Below are positions 32,901-40,782 of a stretch of 64,000 bases of DNA, in pieces. The notes below the pieces were generated by a model, which saw nothing but the letters and a program-made list of their open reading frames with translations, was not told the DNA's origin and ran no database searches. Within the stretch, counting starts at the first letter, position 1, and each line of letters begins with the position of its first letter. This stretch comes from RGIG9115 sp045649825 (GTDB lineage Bacteria > Bacillota > Clostridia > UBA1381). The DNA is taken from positions 1-64,000 of the forward strand of contig JAZRQO010000013.1 in assembly GCA_045649825.1 (NCBI GenBank). Direction: 5' to 3'. Both the position numbers and the translations under genes were made by a program.

Positions 32901-34289
32901 CAGATTGCCACAAACTACACCTTAACTCCTGAAATCCTCACAGAGGAAACAACAGAGGTAACAATTACATACCGCGGTAAAACCACCACCGTTCCCGTTA
33001 CCGTTACCCCCCTTGAGGTAACATCTATTACACTTACATCACCTCCGACAAAAACTTCATACCTTGCAGGTGAAATCTTTAATCCCACTGGAATGGTTAT
33101 AACTGCAACATATAACAGCGGCAAAACAGAACCCTCAACAGACTACACTTATTCCCCCACAACCGTTCTTTCAACAGACGATACCGAAATAACCGTAACA
33201 TATACGAACAAGGAGGGGATTACTCCCGTTGTAATTCCCATTACCGTTACAAGCGGCGGAGGCAACAGCACTTCAAACACCGTGAGCGTATATTTTACAC
33301 TTCTGGGAGATACTAAGCACGGCGAAGGCGGCGGAGAACATACCCTTAAAAACAACAATCTTACCACCTGGATTTCAAAAAGATTAATTACCGTGGAAAG
33401 CGGCAGCCGCGTTGTTGACGTTCTTACCAAAGCTCTGAGCCTTTCGGGAATCCCTTACAGCTGCCCTACGGGTACATATATAGAAAGCATAAAGGGCCTT
33501 AAGGAATTCGACAACGGCTCAACCTCAGGCTGGATGTACACTGTTAACGGAACACATCCAACACAGGGAATAGACGAAAAAACAGTTAAGAACGGGGATG
33601 TAATTGTATTCCATTACACAGATAACTACACCGTTGAAAGAAGTGCAGACAGATGGCAAGGGGGATCTTCATCCCCTAAAAAGCCTGCTGTAAAAGAGGA
33701 AGAAAAACCTGTTAAACCATCAGAAAAGCCTGTGTTTACCGAAAACACCTTTAATGATGTAAAGCCCGACAATTGGCACTATGAAGCGGTAAAATTTGTG
33801 TATGAAAACGGACTTATGACAGGCACAGAAAACGGATTTGAGCCTGACATGCCAATGACACGGGCTATGCTGATAACAGTTTTGTACCGTATGAGCGAAG
33901 AAACTGCAAATAGCTCCTCAGGCTTTACTGATGTAAAAGACGGTGAATGGTATGCAGATGCAATTGCCTGGGCTGCGGAAAAGGGAATTGTTTCGGGGAT
34001 AGGCAATTCAATGTTCTCTCCCGATTTAAGTATAACACGGGAGCAAACGGCAGCCATACTCTTCCGCTATGCTCAGTACAAAGAAATATCCATCGCTGAA
34101 AAAACCGATATCATTCTTTCAGACTTTGAAGATTGCCAAAGCATTTCGGATTATTCGGAAGATGCCCTCCTCTGGGCCGTTAAATCGGGGATTATACAAG
34201 GCGTAACAGAAACCGTACTTATGCCCGAAAGCTATTCCACAAGAGCGCAAATTGCAACAATACTTATGCGATTTTCAGAAAGGAACTGA
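29946..34289 (+). CDS. Giant SLH surface protein with DUF4430 domain, B12-regulated
   Basis: This 1447-aa exported protein has a signal peptide ending SFA-MD. An N-terminal domain (about 30-170) with SGFIINGAFPHD and YDGDMAEFFIY looks DUF4430-like. Cadherin-like beta and Ig-like repeats follow (about 280-800). Two bacterial Ig-like domains with EYFAGDIFSRENLIVTATY and SYLAGEIFNPTGMVITATY patterns lie at about 950-1100. A DUF4430 domain with SGWMYTVNGTHPTQGID (about 1105-1225), a Pro/Lys linker, and three SLH repeats (about 1265-1447) that bind wall polymer complete it. DUF4430 is related to the beta domain of transcobalamin/intrinsic factor. The riboswitch and ECF genes suggest it captures corrinoids at the surface. 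The exact role is inferred. Confidence 0.85.
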   Translation: MKKRILVFFVVLTVLFSCMPQSFAMDNISSVTVSFTAQADGAFLLAPQFDTQVSCDFAESFGYTDSVSGVSALDVLVMAHKIKYGDSFTAQSAPNYLTVPESGFISKLFGIQTSASGFIINGAFPHDGTMSSWGYNGTTVTTHQIYDGDMAEFFIYQDAAYWADEIAWLDEDDEIITAPGGDVELTLKSVTQMYSSSYVNKTALRAMGSAVGSAQLAMVDTASGSLNAIADAVTDADGKVTITAPENAGTYYLTAYIPENAIGEPLIMSLTKLIVSGDVPVYGAYDLTALCVTDLTNNPAEITLSPQFDTNITSYKTAPVVYDSLGFLYVKATAADSEAVITAECNSKTATITSGNGWGLLTFALQGGKNNTVIVTVTNNEATKTYTVTVPMKPSANTAPSPITAEVSAEISIGDTYSVNLRDCFADPDEVDTLTYKVSVNGTDAETAETAYTFTPDAPGAYTLLFTAHDGAADSSPYTVTLTVKPYTEITIPSDSTLYVGENLRGDWSYNYFLPFKEYTPAKTQDNGDGTTTYFYNLTGNNDNNIFNYRISGESHITYAGKFVKIDGFSMTVTAEDLATEGKTKTTADKDPLSNNGYNDGNIYLNINKNGHLLMETGETYKIVPLRRWEIIDTTENNYIIEPDFHYSVTGSAVTVDENGLITAIEEGSAIVTVTYDAINVNGFVGGPFFGAIYPESTGVFVVTVGNSGEVIESDLDSEFDVVYFTGDKGSYTIDTDEDVQVLNPVTDTEFSDVAPNGDGTATVPLKEGRNIVKTGNNYRVITAKKLSYTINGGETVHPGDEISITFDTVYSPVSKLAGVYNPTTSILYTTPDGATAGSTPSSYTFASDTNSQTVKNLITRTEGEEWGSKTYTYTLAEALKVPADWNRDTYTLTGGTTVAYGYGDPFGNHRGITYETGKAPNDNYDMKEGFFGILPDIEIPVVATASPISSITADTEAAQTEYFAGDIFSRENLIVTATYEDNTTQIATNYTLTPEILTEETTEVTITYRGKTTTVPVTVTPLEVTSITLTSPPTKTSYLAGEIFNPTGMVITATYNSGKTEPSTDYTYSPTTVLSTDDTEITVTYTNKEGITPVVIPITVTSGGGNSTSNTVSVYFTLLGDTKHGEGGGEHTLKNNNLTTWISKRLITVESGSRVVDVLTKALSLSGIPYSCPTGTYIESIKGLKEFDNGSTSGWMYTVNGTHPTQGIDEKTVKNGDVIVFHYTDNYTVERSADRWQGGSSSPKKPAVKEEEKPVKPSEKPVFTENTFNDVKPDNWHYEAVKFVYENGLMTGTENGFEPDMPMTRAMLITVLYRMSEETANSSSGFTDVKDGEWYADAIAWAAEKGIVSGIGNSMFSPDLSITREQTAAILFRYAQYKEISIAEKTDIILSDFEDCQSISDYSEDALLWAVKSGIIQGVTETVLMPESYSTRAQIATILMRFSERN

Positions 34290-34291
34290 AT

Positions 34292-35791
34292 ATGAAAAAA
34301 ATTCTCGCATTGTTCATAGCTTTTACTCTTATCATTCCATATACAACCTTTGCAAAGAATGACCAGACAAATTCAACCGCAAAATTCATATACGAAACCG
34401 TAATCCGCCCCGAAGTAGGCTCCGTTGGCGGTGAATGGTCGGTTATAGGGCTTGCCCGGGGGAAATTCACCGTACCTGATGAGTATTTTAACAGCTACTA
34501 TAAGAGAGCCGAAAAATATGTTAAAGAAAAGAGCGGTATTCTCCACGAAAGAAAGTATACGGAATATTCAAGATTGATTCTTGCACTCACCGCCATAGGC
34601 AGAAGCCCTGAAAATGTGGCAGGATATAACCTGCTTCTGCCCCTTGGCGACTTCCAAAAAACTGTGTGGCAAGGAATAAACGGCGCGGTCTGGGCATTGA
34701 TTGCCCTTGACTGCGGCGGCTATGAAATTCCCGAAAACCCGGATGCCGAAATACAAGCAACACGGGAAATGTATATAAACTATATCCTTCAAAATCAGCT
34801 TCCCGAAGGAGGCTGGACATTGGGCGGTACATATCCTGATGCAAACCTTACGGGTATGGCACTTCAGGCACTTTCAAAATACAAACAAAGCGAAAAAGTA
34901 AGGACCGCAATTGAAAAAGCACTTGCAATTTCTGACAAACTTGTTTATAATGATTCTGAAAGCTATGTTCAGATGATTGTGGCATACTGCGGACTTGGCA
35001 TTGAGCCGCCTATTGAAATCCCATCTGAATACAGGCTCGGAAACGGTTTCAGACATCTTCTTTCAGAAACGGATATAAATCTTATGGCAACGGAGCAGTG
35101 CCTTTATGCATCAGTTGCCGAAGACCGTTTCAGAAACGGAGAGCAGTGGCTCTACGATATGAGCGATGTGAAGCCTGCTTCGGAAATTCATAAAATAGAG
35201 GCTTTGCCTGTAATATACCCCCATAAAGCCTTTGCTGACTGTGCTTCACACCCCGAAAAACCGTACATTGAAGCCCTTGCCAAAAGAGGGATTATAAACG
35301 GTGTTTCAGATGATTTATTCAGCCCTGATACCACTATGACAAGAGCTGAATTTGCGGCAATCACAGTGCGAAGCCTCGGCATTGAAAGCGCAGAAGGAAA
35401 TGTTTTTAGAGATGTATCGATAAATGATTGGTTTTATGCACCTGTAAACAGTGCACTCAAATCGGGAATTATCAAGGGTGTATCTGACAGCGAATTTAAC
35501 CCCTACGGAACTGTTACAAAGGAAGAAGCAGCAGTTATGACGGCAAGATGTGCAGGGCTTCTGGGTTTAAACACTCATATAGAGGAATTTGCGATAACAA
35601 ATACTCTTTGTGTATTTCCTGATTACAGAGAAGTATCAGGTTGGGCAAGTGAAGCACTTGGCTTTTGCATAAGCTCAGGAATAATCCCCGACGAGGGAAC
35701 GGCGCTTAACCCCAAAACACCTGTTACCAGAGCAGAAATTGCACATATGCTTTTCAATTTGCTTAAAGATGGAGATTTGATTAATGAGTAA
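34292..35791 (+). CDS. SLH surface protein with alpha/alpha-toroid (prenyltransferase-like) domain
   Basis: This 499-aa exported protein has a signal peptide (MKKILALFIAFTLIIPYTTFA), an alpha/alpha-toroid domain at about 25-270, and three SLH repeats at about 305-495. Toroid repeats are seen in YSRLILALTAIGRSPENVAG, GAVWALIALDCGGYEIP and GGWTLGGTYPDANLTGMAL. This squalene-cyclase/prenyltransferase-like fold is also the alpha domain of animal intrinsic factor and transcobalamin. No terpene cyclase DXDD acid motif is seen, so a binding role is more likely than catalysis. It begins 2 nt after the DUF4430-SLH gene and overlaps the next one. Confidence 0.85.
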   Translation: MKKILALFIAFTLIIPYTTFAKNDQTNSTAKFIYETVIRPEVGSVGGEWSVIGLARGKFTVPDEYFNSYYKRAEKYVKEKSGILHERKYTEYSRLILALTAIGRSPENVAGYNLLLPLGDFQKTVWQGINGAVWALIALDCGGYEIPENPDAEIQATREMYINYILQNQLPEGGWTLGGTYPDANLTGMALQALSKYKQSEKVRTAIEKALAISDKLVYNDSESYVQMIVAYCGLGIEPPIEIPSEYRLGNGFRHLLSETDINLMATEQCLYASVAEDRFRNGEQWLYDMSDVKPASEIHKIEALPVIYPHKAFADCASHPEKPYIEALAKRGIINGVSDDLFSPDTTMTRAEFAAITVRSLGIESAEGNVFRDVSINDWFYAPVNSALKSGIIKGVSDSEFNPYGTVTKEEAAVMTARCAGLLGLNTHIEEFAITNTLCVFPDYREVSGWASEALGFCISSGIIPDEGTALNPKTPVTRAEIAHMLFNLLKDGDLINE

Positions 35792-36497
35792 ATATAAAAA
35801 CCGTATTATAGGGGGAATTGCAATTGCCACCATTCTGATTGCTTCCTTTATCTTTGGCGGCAATATTCCAAAGGAAACTACCACGGCAGAAACACGGGTG
35901 GCAACGGCATCGCCTGTTCCCTTTACCTCACCAACTCCTGAAATTACCACACCGCCCGAAGCGGAAACTCCGAAAGAGGTTATCCCTCCAAAAGCCACGG
36001 AGGCTCCCACGGTAAAAAAAGCTACTCCACAGCCAACAACAGTCCCTGAATCAGACATAAGCGAAGACCTTACCTGCACAATTTCAATCACGTGCAATAC
36101 GGCTCTTTCAAATATGTCCTTCCTAACAGAGGGTAAACAGGATATTATACCAAAAGACGGGATTATACTGGGAGAAAAAACGGCAGTATTTTTTGAGGGT
36201 GAAAGCGTATTTAATGTTCTTGCCAGAGAAGCCAGGAAGAATAATATACATCTTGAATTCGTAAACGTACCTTTTTACAATAGTGCATACATAGAGGGAA
36301 TAGCTAATTTGTACGAGTTTGATTGCGGTGAACTGTCAGGCTGGATGTACAAAGTAAACGGCGACTTCCCGCGGTTCGGATGCTCTCAGTACACAGTTAA
36401 AAAAGACGATAAAATTGAATGGGTATACACCTGCAATTCAGGCGTGGATGTGGGTGACAACTCAGGAACAAGAAACGGATTTAATACTGAAGAATAA
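35784..36497 (+). CDS. Membrane-anchored DUF4430 protein
   Basis: This 237-aa protein has an N-terminal transmembrane anchor (about 8-25), a Pro/Thr/Ala-rich linker (about 33-92) that could cross the wall, and a C-terminal DUF4430 domain (about 95-225). The latter includes GESVFNVLAREARKNNIHLE, ANLYEFDCGELSGWMYKVNG and YTVKKDDKIEWVYTC. The C-terminal domain matches the transcobalamin beta-domain type. The start overlaps the upstream gene by 8 nt. It could relay corrinoid from the SLH proteins to the ECF transporter, acting like a substrate-binding protein; this is inferred. Confidence 0.83.
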   Translation: MSKYKNRIIGGIAIATILIASFIFGGNIPKETTTAETRVATASPVPFTSPTPEITTPPEAETPKEVIPPKATEAPTVKKATPQPTTVPESDISEDLTCTISITCNTALSNMSFLTEGKQDIIPKDGIILGEKTAVFFEGESVFNVLAREARKNNIHLEFVNVPFYNSAYIEGIANLYEFDCGELSGWMYKVNGDFPRFGCSQYTVKKDDKIEWVYTCNSGVDVGDNSGTRNGFNTEE

Positions 36498-36521
36498 AAT
36501 TTTACGAAAGGAACAAGGGTT

Positions 36522-37406
36522 ATGAATGAGTTTAAAAATTATCATCCCTCGGTCAGTTTAATATATTTCATAGCGGTGCTTGGATTCTCAATGGTTTTTA
36601 TGCATCCTCTGTGCCTGGGTATATCCCTTGTTTGTGCCTTTTTATGGTCCCTTATACTGAAGGGCGGGAAAAGTATAAAATCCCTTTTGTATATGCTTCC
36701 TGTCATGGTGGTAACTGCACTTATGAACCCTGCCTTTAACCACAGGGGAGTAACAATTCTGGGCTATTTCCCGAGCGGAAACCCTCTAACCCTTGAATCT
36801 GTGATTTACGGGCTTTGTGCAGGGGCTATGCTGCTTGCGGTACTATATTGGTTTACCTGCTTAAACTCAGTTTTAACAAGTGATAAGCTTATATATCTCT
36901 TCGGCAGACTTTCCCCGTCACTTTCACTTATATTTTCAATGACACTGCGATTTGTACCGCGGTTTGCACAGCAGTTACGGGAAGTTACTACGGCTCAGAA
37001 ATGCGTGGGTCGTGACGTATCAGAGGGAAAGCTCAAGTCACGTTTAAAAAATGCACTGTCCGTTATGTCGGTTATGATAACGCGTGCACTTGAAAACTCC
37101 ATCGACACCGCCGACAGCATGAAAGCCCGAGGCTACGGACTTTCGGGGCGAAGCTCCTTTTCAATGTTCCGCTTTGAAAAACGGGACGGTGTACTGCTTG
37201 TTGTTATATGCCTGCTATCGGGATATATAATTGCAGGCGGAGTTATGGGTGAGATGTACTTTGCCTGCTTCCCCCAAATTGAATACAGCGGTTATTCCGC
37301 CTACGGAATAAGTCTTTTTGTGGCATATGCAATGCTTTGCATACTGCCCGTGATAATTGAAATAAAGGAGGTGCTGAAATGGAACAGTTTAAAGCGGAAA
37401 ATCTGA
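36522..37406 (+). CDS. ECF transporter T component (EcfT/CbiQ family)
   Basis: This 294-aa membrane protein links the S component to the ATPases. It has four to six hydrophobic segments and the coupling-helix motif ADSMKARGYG near residue 200, with the upstream LRFVPRFAQQL typical of CbiQ/EcfT. It lies in the riboswitch operon, and its 3' end overlaps the ATPase gene by 28 nt. Because this operon has its own T and A subunits, the transporter is dedicated (group I-like) and need not share a general ECF module. Confidence 0.9.
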   Translation: MNEFKNYHPSVSLIYFIAVLGFSMVFMHPLCLGISLVCAFLWSLILKGGKSIKSLLYMLPVMVVTALMNPAFNHRGVTILGYFPSGNPLTLESVIYGLCAGAMLLAVLYWFTCLNSVLTSDKLIYLFGRLSPSLSLIFSMTLRFVPRFAQQLREVTTAQKCVGRDVSEGKLKSRLKNALSVMSVMITRALENSIDTADSMKARGYGLSGRSSFSMFRFEKRDGVLLVVICLLSGYIIAGGVMGEMYFACFPQIEYSGYSAYGISLFVAYAMLCILPVIIEIKEVLKWNSLKRKI

Positions 37407-39004
37407 GCTTTACATATCCTACTACGGATACAGAAGCTCTGTCAAATATTAATTTCACCGTTAATAGAGGTGAGTTCATAACTATTTTCGGAGAGTCGGG
37501 ATGCGGAAAAACCACACTTCTCCGCATGCTTAAGCCTTCCCTTACCCCTCACGGCAAGGTGTCGGGACAAATTTTCTTTGCGGGAAAGCCGCTATCCCAT
37601 ATAACACCCCGTGATGACGCTTCAAAAATCGGATTTGTTATGCAGAACCCCGAAAGTCAGATTGTTACCGACAAGGTGTGGCACGAGCTTGCATTCGGTC
37701 TTGAAAGCCTGGGGCTTCCTACATCAGAAATACGAACGCGGGTTTCCGAAATGGCATCCTACTTCGGAATACATAATATGTTCAGACGTGATGTTTCCGA
37801 GCTTTCAGGCGGTCAGATGCAGCTTTTAACCCTTGCCTCAGTTATGGCAATGCAGCCTGAAGCTATTATCCTGGACGAGCCAACAAGCCAGCTTGACCCC
37901 ATTGCGGCACAGGAATTTATACGTACCCTTGAAAAAATAAACCGTGACTTCGGGACCACGGTTATTATCTCAGAACATCGTCTTGAGGATGCGTTCCCTG
38001 TTTCTGACAGGTGTATTGTAATGGCTGATGGAAAGATTATAGCAGAAGATACTCCACGAAAAATTGGAACACACATTAAAGGTATGCCCATATATAATGC
38101 ACTCCCCGCAGTTTTGAGAATATACGGCGAGGCTGACGGCTCGGGGGAATACCCCGTTACAGTCCGTGAAGGTCGGTTGTGGCTTGAAACATGTGAAATA
38201 AACACTAAGCTTACCTCGACCAAGCTTCACGAAAAACCAACAGAAATGGTAATTGAAGCGAAAGACTTACGGTTCAGGTATGAAAAAAATCTCCCCGACG
38301 TGATACGGGGCGTAAATATCAAAATCGGCAAGGGTGAGCATTTTGCAATACTTGGTGGCAACGGAAGCGGAAAATCCACTCTCCTTTCCCTCTTTTCGGG
38401 AATACACGCTCCCATAAGCGGTAAAATCCGCATAAACGGCGAGCCTCTTAACAAAAAAACAAACCTGTATAACGGATTGCTTGGCGTTCTTCCACAAAGC
38501 CCGCAGGCTCTTTTTGTGAAAAAAACAGTGGGACTTGACCTTGAGGATATGACAGACAATACGGAGCTTATAAAGCAAACTGCCGAACTTTGCAGAATAA
38601 CCCACCTTTTAAATCGCCACCCCTACGACCTTTCGGGCGGCGAGCAGCAACGAGCCGCACTTGCAAAGGTGCTTCTTACAAAGCCCAAAATTCTTATTCT
38701 GGACGAGCCTACAAAGGGCATGGACGCAGGCTTCAAAAAAACCTTCGGTGAGCTTCTCGGCACCCTTGCAAAAAAGGGGATAACTATTATAACCGTATCC
38801 CACGATATTGAATTTTGCGCTCGGTACGCAAGCCGCTGCGGACTTATGTTTGACGGCGAAATCACGGCTATAGGTACCCCCCGTGAATTTTTTGCAGGTA
38901 ACAGCTTTTATACCACCGCGGCTAACAAAATAGCACGTGACCTCCTCCCCTTTGCAGTACTTCCCGAAGACGTTATCGATGCAGTAAAGGGGGTAAACAA
39001 ATGA
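37379..39004 (+). CDS. ECF transporter ATPase, fused A-A' protein
   Basis: This 541-aa protein contains two ABC ATPase domains in one chain. The first has Walker A GESGCGKTT, signature ELSGGQMQL and Walker B AIILDEPTS (about 1-235). The second has GGNGSGKST, DLSGGEQQR and ILILDEPTK (about 285-520). The Q-loop and H-loop residues are present in both (ISEH, VSHD). Fused ATPases replace the EcfA1-EcfA2 pair. The start at 37379 follows GGAGG within the ecfT end, and its stop overlaps the S-component start by 4 nt. Confidence 0.92.
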   Translation: MEQFKAENLSFTYPTTDTEALSNINFTVNRGEFITIFGESGCGKTTLLRMLKPSLTPHGKVSGQIFFAGKPLSHITPRDDASKIGFVMQNPESQIVTDKVWHELAFGLESLGLPTSEIRTRVSEMASYFGIHNMFRRDVSELSGGQMQLLTLASVMAMQPEAIILDEPTSQLDPIAAQEFIRTLEKINRDFGTTVIISEHRLEDAFPVSDRCIVMADGKIIAEDTPRKIGTHIKGMPIYNALPAVLRIYGEADGSGEYPVTVREGRLWLETCEINTKLTSTKLHEKPTEMVIEAKDLRFRYEKNLPDVIRGVNIKIGKGEHFAILGGNGSGKSTLLSLFSGIHAPISGKIRINGEPLNKKTNLYNGLLGVLPQSPQALFVKKTVGLDLEDMTDNTELIKQTAELCRITHLLNRHPYDLSGGEQQRAALAKVLLTKPKILILDEPTKGMDAGFKKTFGELLGTLAKKGITIITVSHDIEFCARYASRCGLMFDGEITAIGTPREFFAGNSFYTTAANKIARDLLPFAVLPEDVIDAVKGVNK

Positions 39005-39876
39005 AAAAAGTGATTGGAGTTATATTTGCCTGCCTTTTTATTATAACGGCTTATGCACAGTTCAGAGCTGCTCCGCCCCATAATGCCATACTCCAATGCT
39101 TTGCAATCGGAAAGCTTGGAATATGCCTTGCATGCTTTCTGCCATCATCAAAAAAAGCGGCAGCAACTTCGGAGAAGCTCTCAAAAAGCATTATTCCCTT
39201 TGCCGTCACTTCCCTTGTGGCAGTTCCCCTTACGGTTGCGGCAGGGATATACTTTTTCGGGAGCCGAAAATATTATTTTATAAGTATACTGATTATTATT
39301 GAAATGCTGATAGCCTTTTTTGCTGGCTTTGAAAACCGCCGACCGAAAGCGCGGGAAATTGTTATAATAAGTGTTCTCTCCGCTATGGCAATTGCAGGGA
39401 GAGCCGCATTTTACTTTCTTCCCCAGTTCAAGCCCGTACTTGCAATTATTATAATCGCAGGTGCAACTCTCGGATGCGAAACGGGGTTTATAACAGGCGC
39501 GATAACGGCGTTTGTGTCAAACTTCTTTTTCGGACAGGGACCATGGACACCCTGGCAAATGTTCGCTATGGGAATTATCGGGTTTATAGCAGGAATTATA
39601 TTCAGAAGCGGTCTTATAAAGCCGGGAAAGGTAAGCCTTTCCGTATTCGGGGCAATTTCTGCTCTTGTGATTTACGGTGGGATTATGAACCCCTCCTCCG
39701 TAATCCAGTATCAGACAAGCCCCAATATACAGATGTTTATAACCGCCTACACGGTAGCCCTCCCCCTGGACCTCGTCCACGCCGCCGCAACAGCATTTTT
39801 CCTGTGGTTTCTAACAGACCCCGTCACGGAAAAGATTGAAAGAGTAAAAATTAAATACGGAATAATGGAAAAATGA
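39001..39876 (+). CDS. ECF transporter S component, probably cobalamin-specific (CbrT-like)
   Basis: This 291-aa membrane protein has a C-terminal six-helix S-component region (about 115-275) with TAFVSNFFFGQGPWTPWQMF, a stretch typical of CbrT-type ECF S proteins. An additional N-terminal membrane region of about 110 residues precedes it. CbrT proteins import cobalamin and cobinamide. The assignment relies on this motif plus the cobalamin riboswitch and corrinoid-binding-like surface proteins upstream. It is the last gene of the operon; a terminator overlaps its stop. Confidence 0.8.
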   Translation: MKKVIGVIFACLFIITAYAQFRAAPPHNAILQCFAIGKLGICLACFLPSSKKAAATSEKLSKSIIPFAVTSLVAVPLTVAAGIYFFGSRKYYFISILIIIEMLIAFFAGFENRRPKAREIVIISVLSAMAIAGRAAFYFLPQFKPVLAIIIIAGATLGCETGFITGAITAFVSNFFFGQGPWTPWQMFAMGIIGFIAGIIFRSGLIKPGKVSLSVFGAISALVIYGGIMNPSSVIQYQTSPNIQMFITAYTVALPLDLVHAAATAFFLWFLTDPVTEKIERVKIKYGIMEK

Positions 39877-39903
39877 GAGCTGAAATTCAGCTCTCATTTT
39901 TGT
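39873..39903 (+). terminator. Terminator of B12 operon
   Basis: ATGAGAGCTGA faces TCAGCTCTCAT, followed by TTTTTGTT; the first arm includes the stop codon of the S-component gene. Confidence 0.88.
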
Positions 39904-39916
39904 TATCCAACGACAA

Positions 39917-39969
39917 CGTGTACAGGGGACGGTTCTGTGTCTGCAACACAGAACCGTCCCCTGTACACG
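39917..39969. repeat. Perfect 24-bp inverted repeat (GGGGACGG family)
   Basis: Arms at 39917-39940 and 39946-39969 are exact complements with a 5-nt loop CTGCA and T5 after. The inner sequence is AGGGGACGGTTCTGTGT. It could act as a second terminator or a mobile REP-like element. Confidence 0.85.
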
Positions 39970-40003
39970 TTTTTAATAATTCGATTTTCCCAGGATTTGT
40001 CTC

Positions 40004-40032
40004 TTGAATTATGTAAACCAATATGATATAAT
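40004..40032 (+). promoter_or_regulatory. Promoter of LysM-CAP gene
   Basis: TTGAAT (40004-40009) and TATAAT (40027-40032) are spaced 17 bp. Confidence 0.75.
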
Positions 40033-40073
40033 ATTACGGCACCTACGATAAAGAAGAAAGGAACAAAGGTATA

Positions 40074-40679
40074 ATGAAAAAATTATTAATTTCCGCATGT
40101 TTAATGCTTGCGGCTTTAACTTCGGCAAATTACACGTTTGCCGCTACAACCCACACTGTAAAATCAGGCGACAGTATGTGGAAAATCGCAGTGAAATATG
40201 AAGTGGGATTAAGCGAAATAATCTCTGCAAACCCCCATATCTCAAACCCTGAGCTTATATACCCGGGACAAAGCATAACCATCCCCACAACAGATACAGC
40301 CGTTGTGAATTACGAAAAAGAAGTTATACGGCTTGTAAACCAAAAAAGAGCAGAAAAGGGACTTTCTCCTCTTAAAGAAGACTGGGAGCTTAGCCGTGTT
40401 GCCCGTTTTAAGTCACAGGATATGAAAGACAAAAACTACTTCTCCCACACAAGCCCCACATACGGCTCACCCTTTGATATGATAAAAAGCTTCGGGATCT
40501 CCTACAAAAGTGCAGGAGAGAATATTGCAAAGGGACAGTCCACTCCCCAGGCAGTAGTAAATGCATGGATGAATTCATCAGGACACCGTGCAAATATTCT
40601 TAACTCCTCATACACACATATAGGTGTAGGATACGTTGCACAGGGAAAATACTGGACACAGATGTTTATTAAAAAATAA
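40074..40679 (+). CDS. LysM-CAP domain secreted protein (YkwD/SafA-like)
   Basis: This 201-aa secreted protein has a signal peptide ending TFA-AT, one LysM domain (about 24-68, HTVKSGDSMWKIAVKYEV and IYPGQSITIPT) that binds peptidoglycan, and a CAP/SCP domain (about 78-200). CAP motifs are visible: GENIAKGQ, WMNSSGHRANILNSSY and HIGVGYV. Similar proteins occur in spore coats and vegetative walls of Firmicutes. It is monocistronic, with its own promoter and a strong terminator at 40743-40782. Confidence 0.9.
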   Translation: MKKLLISACLMLAALTSANYTFAATTHTVKSGDSMWKIAVKYEVGLSEIISANPHISNPELIYPGQSITIPTTDTAVVNYEKEVIRLVNQKRAEKGLSPLKEDWELSRVARFKSQDMKDKNYFSHTSPTYGSPFDMIKSFGISYKSAGENIAKGQSTPQAVVNAWMNSSGHRANILNSSYTHIGVGYVAQGKYWTQMFIKK

Positions 40680-40682
40680 AAC

Positions 40683-40739
40683 CCGACAAAGTCGGATTTC
40701 ATCCACGTAGTGGATTTATTCCGTCGAAAGACGGATTTA
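40683..40739. repeat. Three tandem mini-hairpins
   Basis: CCGAC-AAA-GTCGG, ATCCAC-GTA-GTGGAT and CCGTC-GAAA-GACGG follow each other, each trailed by ATTT. Spacing is regular (about 20 nt) but the stem sequences differ. Confidence 0.65.
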
Positions 40740-40742
40740 ACT

Positions 40743-40782
40743 GATAAAAAGAGATGCGAAAAAAATCGCATCTCTTTTTATC
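40743..40782. terminator. Bidirectional terminator
   Basis: A 17-bp stem begins GATAAAAAGAGATGCGA (40743-40759) and is closed at 40766-40782, between convergent genes. Confidence 0.92.
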
